Assembly (NCBI GenBank): GCA_947184155.2
Contig: CAMXCT020000335.1
Coordinates: 1,482,992-1,546,991, forward strand
Length of the DNA: 64,000 nt
Source of the DNA: Cladocopium goreaui
Taxonomy: Eukaryota > Sar > Dinophyceae > Suessiales > Symbiodiniaceae
Direction of reading: 5' to 3'
Within the stretch, counting starts at the first letter, position 1. Each line of letters opens with the position of its first letter. Below the pieces are notes generated by a model. It saw only the letters and a program-made list of their open reading frames with translations, had not been told where the DNA came from and did not search any database. Both the position numbers and the translations under genes were made by a program. Below, in pieces: positions 58,157-64,000 of this stretch.

Positions 58157-59582
58157 TTCTGCCATGTGAAAATCCGCTGATGTTTTTCCCATGGTTTTCC
58201 CACGTTTTCCCATCAACGGCCTCCCGAAAAGCGCCAGGTTTTACGTCTACGTTTGCGATCGCAGCCGCGATGCCAGCATTAAGGCGACCGAATAAAGGTG
58301 GTGGGACAGGAAATGGGTGCACACCAAGTAGGCTAACTGGCAGGGGTTAAAATATGGGTTCATATGGGTTAATATGGGTATGGATCAATACCTATTAATA
58401 CCATTTTTAGTGGGATGAACATCCATTTACCAGCTATTTTGATGTTCACCAGGGGTACAAGGTTTTGACACACTGCCATATGGGTTAATATGAGTTCATT
58501 AGTATGTGAATATCATATATCTACCCTTATATGGGTGTATCAACAGACGTGGATATCGTTGAATGGAGCAATTGTACTGTATGACCATGTACAATGTACA
58601 ACCTGCACGTGCGGTGGTCAAAACCAGTGAGTGATCTTCGATACTACGCCATTTCTTCCGAATTTATGATGTGCAATTCACCTTTGCTCTAGATGACATT
58701 GGGAATAACAATGGCGGCTTTGCAGGAGCCAACAGATGTGACAAACTCAATAGGAATGACAAATGTGGCTGACGGACTGGAGGCACCAGGCGTGAATGAA
58801 AACTTGAAGCTGTAATATAGTCGTTACATGTAGCCAACAAGCCTTTTAACAGAGAAAAAGAGTGACCCCTGCAGTCGCAACATGTCGCAACCAGTTCAAC
58901 CAACCACTTGCGCACTTCTGGACTCTTCGAAGCGGTGTGGAAATATAGGAGAAAACACTTGTGAGCCAGAGAATATCAATCGGGGATTAGTAGACATTGA
59001 CATTTTTGGTGGGGTTACCCCCAAATTTGTGACAACTTATGAAATTTGGTGCCTCTTATGAATGAACTGCTAGTTTGTTAATCATCGGTGAACAGTAATG
59101 TGAGCACTCTGAGATTCTCTGAGCATCTTGTCTGTTGGTACTTGTAGCTGGCAGAGCCTCACTAAATGAGATTTACGCTAAGATGACCATACCCTAGCCA
59201 TACCCTAGCCATACCCTAGCCATACATGTTGTGACCATGGCCAAAATGATCCCCTGATTTCCCAGCTTGCCATGTTTGCTGCTGCACCTGGCAGGTAGAC
59301 CCACGGAACGAAACTTTCTCAGAGTGGCAGGTGGCAGAGTGGGATGGTGGCTTGGTATCACCTACCCAATACGAAATAGAAAGTGGCGACTTATCCTTAA
59401 GAATTGAATTTTATCTAGCACAAGATGTCACCAGTTGAAGTCACAACCTCGTCACTGATATTTCTGTCAAAAGCTGATGTTTTGAAGTCCAAAGTTGTTG
59501 ATTTCTCCAACTGCGACAGGGGTAATGCAAACAACACGACAAGCACTGGGAAAACTGGGAATAGAGTTAGGAACAGCATAGC
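58157..59582. other. Spacer, no gene recognised
   Basis: ATACCCTAGCC is given three times at 59,190-59,222. Other parts show no repeat or coding signal that I can name. Confidence 0.4.
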
Positions 59583-59711
59583 TACAATGTGAGGCCCCCC
59601 AGTGATGTTTGTTGGTTTAGGTTCGCCCCAGTAACTATAGTTATAAGTACCATAAACCATAGTTATTGGAGGTATAAACCAACTTAGATATCTTGGGGGC
59701 CTCACATTGTA
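59583..59711. mobile_element. MITE family B, copy 13
   Basis: TACAATGTGAGGCCCCCCAG to GGGGGCCTCACATTGTA, near-perfect 17-bp TIRs. Confidence 0.85.
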
Positions 59712-60116
59712 GGTTTGTACCAAATATTTTTAGATGTCACGTCATGTTGGATTCTAAAACCACACAAAGGATAGCCAAAGCAACAGAGTCTCCTGATGAA
59801 AACGGCATTAATCTGGATTTCTTCCCGTCCATACCACTTTTATCGAGTCATTCACTTGGATCAAAATATATCTTGTCGGTTTTATCCCCACATGTCGAAA
59901 TAACAACTCATAAAAACTCTGCCACCTCAATCTTAAAGCCTTAAAGTAATTTATCTTTCCTGAACATACAAAGTGGGGCACCCCTTAATGATATCGTCGG
60001 TCTGTTTTCCTCCAATAGCTGTGGTTTATGGGGCTTGGATCTGCGCATTTGGCTTTAAAATTGACCTGGCTTCGATAAACTCCATATGTTTTTTGATCCT
60101 TCAAGCCATAGGATAA

Positions 60117-60224
60117 CTGCTTGGTGGTTTGGAACATTTGGATTTTGACTTTCCATATATTGGGAAGAATAATCCCAACTGACAAAGTCATATTTTTCAG
60201 AGGGGTAGGTCAACCACCAACCAG
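60117..60224. mobile_element. MITE family D, copy 12
   Basis: CTGCTTGGTGGTTTGGAAC to GTCAACCACCAACCAG. Confidence 0.8.
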
Positions 60225-60399
60225 ATAATATCCCATTAAATATCCCATAGGATTTTACTGAATGGAGTTATGATCATAGTTCTATCCACCATAAATCTTA
60301 AGCCATTTGTGACATGGATTTAAATATTAGCCAGAGAAGCTTTCCCCTTCCACCTGACATTACCTCCCTGCACCTAACTTGACCTGACTTCACCTGTCA

Positions 60400-60560
60400 C
60401 CTTCACTGCCAACGTCCGGTTCAAGACGCGCGCAGCGGTTTTTCGCGCCGCGCGTGGTAGTTGATCCGTGGCGCGCGTGGGTTTTTTCCCGCAGGGGGCC
60501 TGGCGGCAAGGGACGAAGCCGGGTTCACCGGGACTCTGTGGGAGTCCCTGGCTGTAGCCA
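60400..60560. other. GC-rich island, no gene
   Basis: GCGCGCAGCGG, CGCGCCGCGCG and GCGCGCGTGGG stand out from AT-rich flanks. No long frame or RNA structure was recognised. Confidence 0.35.
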
Positions 60561-60592
60561 TAGGCAAATGATAGCCACAAGCGTAAATAGGA

Positions 60593-60700
60593 TACAAGGT
60601 GGTGGTCCCCCAGTTATAAGTTGGTTTATAATCCCATGAACTATAGATATATCTACCATAAGTCCTAGTTATTAGAGTTATAAACCAACTCAGCTACCCA
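60593..60700. mobile_element. MITE family B, copy 14, right end missing
   Basis: TACAAGGTGGTGGTCCCCCAG at the left; homology ends at AACCAACTCAGCTACCC next to a family D copy. Confidence 0.7.
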
Positions 60701-60701
60701 A

Positions 60702-60808
60702 CTGGTTGGTGGTGACTGGAACCATGGAATTTTATGACTTTCCATATATTGGGAAGAATCATCCCAACTGACTTTCATATTTTCAGAGGGGTTGAAACCA
60801 CCAAGCAG
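60702..60808. mobile_element. MITE family D, copy 13
   Basis: CTGGTTGGTGGTGACTGG to AAACCACCAAGCAG; nearly the same as the copy at 6,784. Confidence 0.8.
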
Positions 60809-60829
60809 CCGATTTATACCCAATTGATA

Positions 60830-60924
60830 TACCCTCTGGCAAACTAACAAATGGCCATAGAAATAGTTGATTTAGCCATCAAAAACGGTGATTTTCTATA
60901 GTTGTGTTAGTTTACCAGAGGGTA
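60830..60924. mobile_element. MITE family A, copy 17
   Basis: TACCCTCTGGCAAACTAACA to TTAGTTTACCAGAGGGTA with a 10-bp internal deletion. Confidence 0.8.
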
Positions 60925-62037
60925 TCCCCCTTGTACATAGGGTGTTTGGAGCCTGCAGTTTCTTTAGGAAACTGGAGGTAGTGGCTGGTCCATTTATCTA
61001 TTCTGCCAATATAAATTGACATACTAGATACATCCAGCACATTGTCATTGGGGCCAGCGGCTCCTCCAAATGGCAATGGGCTGCAAGATCATTTATATAT
61101 TAATATACATATATATATACATATAATTGTATTATATATATATATTTATTTATTTATGTATCCCACAAATTTGGTTGGTTTAAGATCAAGAAAACGACAA
61201 CACTGTGGTATATAGCGATACTCAGTGTTTTATTGCTAGTGTTGGTTGCACACCCATGATCGCTGGTATAGCTCAGGCTGGAACATGATTTTAGTGCTGG
61301 AGAACCTATTGTCATTTTTGGTTATATTTGGGGGGTGCAGTTGGGGTTATCAATGGGTATATATAAGCTTGGATAACCTACTTATTGATAACCCCAACAA
61401 TATGGATTGTCCCAACAAGTATAGTTCCACTAATATACAACCTATATATAGTTCCACTAATGGATATAGTCCCAACAAGTATGGTTGTACAACCTACCTA
61501 GTGGAACTGCACCCCCATGTATCACACCATCAGCTAACTATCATTGGTGGTTATGTGCCTACTATCCCAATATTGCTCGCAAGTATGCCAAGACAAGTTG
61601 GCTGGTTCCCAGTTTTTATCCAAACTGTTGCTAAGTCTTCGTTGTTTCATTATGTCCACAAACTGCAGCCACTCTATTTGGTCCCTTCAGTATCACATTC
61701 TGGAATATTCTGGATGTGTTTTTTTTTCTGAGAGGTTCCTTGAATAATGATGATTAATATGCGGGAACCGTCAACTTGAAACCTTAGATTGACCAGATTT
61801 CGGTGTGAACCATGTGATGATTGATGAATGGTTTGTCAAGGGGTGATTAATGATTCACAAACATGTTGGTTTAGATGAATGTACTGTTTGCCGCAAGATA
61901 GTTCCCTTCAAAAGTTGCATTTTGTTATCAACAAACCCGTAATTAAAGCTGGCAACGGAATATTAGAAACTCATAGATGTTAGTCTCTTGTTACGAGAAT
62001 CAAATAGTGGGAACGTGACCACCTTGTCACCGTTGGT
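60925..62037. other. Spacer with AT tract, no gene accepted
   Basis: AT tract at 61,097-61,155. A 161-codon frame (61,246-61,731) is Tyr/Asn/Ser-rich with CCAACAAGTATAG-type internal repeats and matches nothing; probably chance. Confidence 0.4.
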
Positions 62038-62147
62038 TACCTTTGGTAAATTAACAGTTGGACCCTGAGAATCACCAATTTTTAATGGAAATTAATCTTC
62101 CAACCCCGATGACTGCCAGGGTCGAACTGTTAATTTACTGGAGGGTA
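62038..62147. mobile_element. MITE family A, copy 18, diverged
   Basis: TTACCTTTGGTAAATTAACA to TTAATTTACTGGAGGGTA; the interior has a second inverted pair GGACCCTG / CAGGGTCG. Confidence 0.65.
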
Positions 62148-62232
62148 GATCATGTTAGATCACCATCATCTCATTCTTGTTCTGAACCTATTCTCTGATT
62201 CCCATTGTCCCGGCTAATTGCTGATTTTGGCA

Positions 62233-62358
62233 TATGGGAATGCTCATCCCACGGCTCGTAAGTGGATTATAACCCCAATTATAAGTGGATTAACCCTACT
62301 TATCCCATTTATAACTGGGCTTATAACCCACTTACTAAGTGGGATGAGCCACCAAGTA
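62233..62358. mobile_element. MITE family H, copy 2
   Basis: GCTCATCCCACGGCTCG at the left and GTGGGATGAGCCACCAAG at the right; ATAAGTGGATTATAACCCC-like inner repeats. Confidence 0.65.
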
Positions 62359-62603
62359 TGGGAATGGATCAAAATTATTGCATCAAAAAACCACACAGAA
62401 TAGAGTCGATTCTTTGTTTTTAACCATCCAATTGTAGGACTATCCAATTTTGACCCATAGCTGTGAAGAGATTGAGGATAGCTTCAGACATGAACCTTAG
62501 GGTCCTGGTTTCCGAAAGCTATCCCCAAGTCCGACGGATTCAGTTTCGGATTAAAACAGCATGTTCCCTTGAGGGCCCTTGTGGATATTTGTTGGTATAT
62601 ACG

Positions 62604-62709
62604 CTGATTGGTGGTTTGGAACATGTGGATTATTTTTCCATTCAGTTGGGAATTTCCCCATCCCAACCGAAGTCATAATTTTCAGAGGGGTGGCTCAACC
62701 ACCAACCAG
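62604..62709. mobile_element. MITE family D, copy 14
   Basis: CTGATTGGTGGTTTGGAAC to CTCAACCACCAACCAG. Confidence 0.8.
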
Positions 62710-62729
62710 ATCATGTTCATCACTTTTTG

Positions 62730-62849
62730 CCCCCCATTGGAGGTACCTACCATATATAAGGCCTAAATTTCAGGGAATATTCCCACAAAATATGGTCTTC
62801 TATGGTACAGTACCTCCATTTTAGGATCCTTGTTTTATTCCCATTGATA
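62730..62849. mobile_element. MITE family E, copy 3
   Basis: TTGGAGGTACCTACCATATA to GTACCTCCATTTTAGGATCC and ATTCCCATTGAT; the left TCAATGGG end is lost. Confidence 0.7.
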
Positions 62850-63173
62850 TAACCAATGGAAACTTGTTTAACTATATCATATGTTTAACCATATTTTTAA
62901 CCTATATAACCCATGTATAACCCATTTAATTTCATCCCTTGTGGATATTTGTGGGTATATACTACCGTACATACCCTATTTTCAGAGAAAGCCAGATCAA
63001 AACTATATGGCCCCTGGGGATCCGATTCCATCCTGCAGAAAGACCCCAAGATAGGTTGATGATTTGAATGTAACAAACGACAGGAAAAAAAGCAGTAAAA
63101 TGATGTTTCGAATTATGTACAGACATGTGTTTGGAAATCAAAAAATGTGTTATATATTTACATATATTTGGAC

Positions 63174-63287
63174 AAATTGTACCGACCTCACTGCGACGTC
63201 ACTGGAATGATGGTTAAGAAGGGCAATCATCCCCAAATTCAATTGGCCTTAATTTAGATTATTGAATTCTCATAATTTATCAAGATA
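63174..63287. mobile_element. MITE family C, copy 6
   Basis: GACCTCACTGCGACGTCAC, AATCATCCCCAAATTC and CATAATTTATC match the family. Confidence 0.6.
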
Positions 63288-64000
63288 CACATTTGGAGGT
63301 TTCCTAAAATAGAGGTACCCCGAATGGATGATTTACAATGGAAAATCTGATCTATAAATGGATGATTTGGGGGTACCCGTATTTTGCGAAACCTCCATAT
63401 ACAATTGATCATAGAATTGGATGATGGGAAAATTTATAGGAAAGCCCTATATTTGATGGTAAAAACCATGGTTTCCTGTAAATTTTCTCTTAAACCAATC
63501 CAGTGAACTGAATGGTGAAACTCATCCAACGAAAATCCCTCAGAGGACGGGTCCAATGTTCTGAGGCTAAGATGCAGCGGCAATTCCGAGCAGGACGCGG
63601 ATTTTCTGGATCCAACGGGCTGCGAAACATATCCCGTGTCTGGTTGCTAAACATGTGAGCCATGAACAAAATTCCAATGTTGATTAGTTATGAAAAGGTG
63701 TCATGCTACCTGGGTTATTCGGGGTTGTGACATAACCCATAATTAACGGGATACCTATTAAATCCTATTAACCAACCAATTTAATGGAATGGGATAGGGG
63801 TATTTTTCGAGACCCGAAAGAACTGTTGGTTAAGTCAATTCCGTGTTTTGTTTTACATTGCTAGACGCTTTTTTGCATGGTGAAACTTCCCAGTGCATTC
63901 CATTTCTGCGTGGGTTTTTCCTATTTTCCATGACTCAAATCCCAATTTTTATCGGTCAAGATCCCTTCAAACCAATTTCTTTGCTCTTTGTTTGTCAATT
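63288..64000. other. Spacer at the right edge, no gene
   Basis: GATGATTTGGGGGTACCC and TAGAGGTACCCC at about 63,320-63,375 form a small inverted repeat. A short GC-richer stretch at 63,540-63,640 is open for about 35 codons, too little to call. Confidence 0.4.

Noticed and set aside
61246-61731. 161-codon plus-strand frame
   Set aside because: Tyr/Asn/Ser-rich with local duplications and no recognisable domain; probably chance in AT-rich DNA.
1-64000. tRNA, rRNA, snRNA or SL RNA genes
   Set aside because: I saw no cloverleaf with A and B boxes, no rRNA core sequence, and no SL exon followed by a GT donor.

Overview
The window looks like nuclear DNA of a dinoflagellate, probably a Symbiodiniaceae or Polarella type (the order is inferred, not proven). 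The reasons are: a 16-base exact match to the conserved dinoflagellate spliced-leader (SL) sequence; retroelement proteins of types known from dinoflagellate genomes; plant-type TTTAGGG telomere units inside the sequence; very low gene density; and a dense, nested carpet of short inverted-repeat elements (MITEs). No complete host gene, tRNA or rRNA gene was recognised.

Layout. 0-7.3 kb: AT-rich DNA with MITEs, a possible host exon split by a MITE (2-360), and a truncated tyrosine-recombinase fragment (3.25-3.73 kb) ending in a CATCTTCT satellite. 7,339-15,973: a full-length Ty1/copia LTR retrotransposon with 193-bp LTRs, 5-bp target duplication, gag, protease, a cytosine-methyltransferase-like domain, DD35E integrase and RT-RNase H. 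16.4-16.9 kb: a fragment resembling a viral chymotrypsin-like protease. 17-23 kb: MITEs, satellites, and a 532-bp TIR element holding telomere-type repeats. 23,710-28,091: a 4.4-kb TIR DNA transposon coding on the minus strand (DDE transposase of IS1595/ISXO2/Merlin type plus accessory ORFs). 28.3-29.2 kb: a 50-bp minisatellite. 29.6-30.3 kb: a broken reverse transcriptase. 31.0-33.1 kb: long A/C-only microsatellites. 35,849-43,658: a nearly intact tyrosine-recombinase retroelement (DIRS/Ngaro/PAT-like) with split direct repeats A1...B1A2-B2, gag, methyltransferase-like domain, RT-RNase H and tyrosine recombinase. 43.7-64 kb: AT-rich DNA almost wholly made of MITEs, often inserted into one another.

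How the parts relate. Two unrelated retroelements here carry a related methyltransferase-like domain between gag and the polymerase, and the terminal repeats of one of them show the SL-like 16-mer in the loop of a long hairpin. The copia element has almost identical LTRs, yet its polyprotein changes frame about eight times, so it is either a recently mobilised defective copy or carries assembly indels. Calls rest on reading the sequence; no database search was possible.
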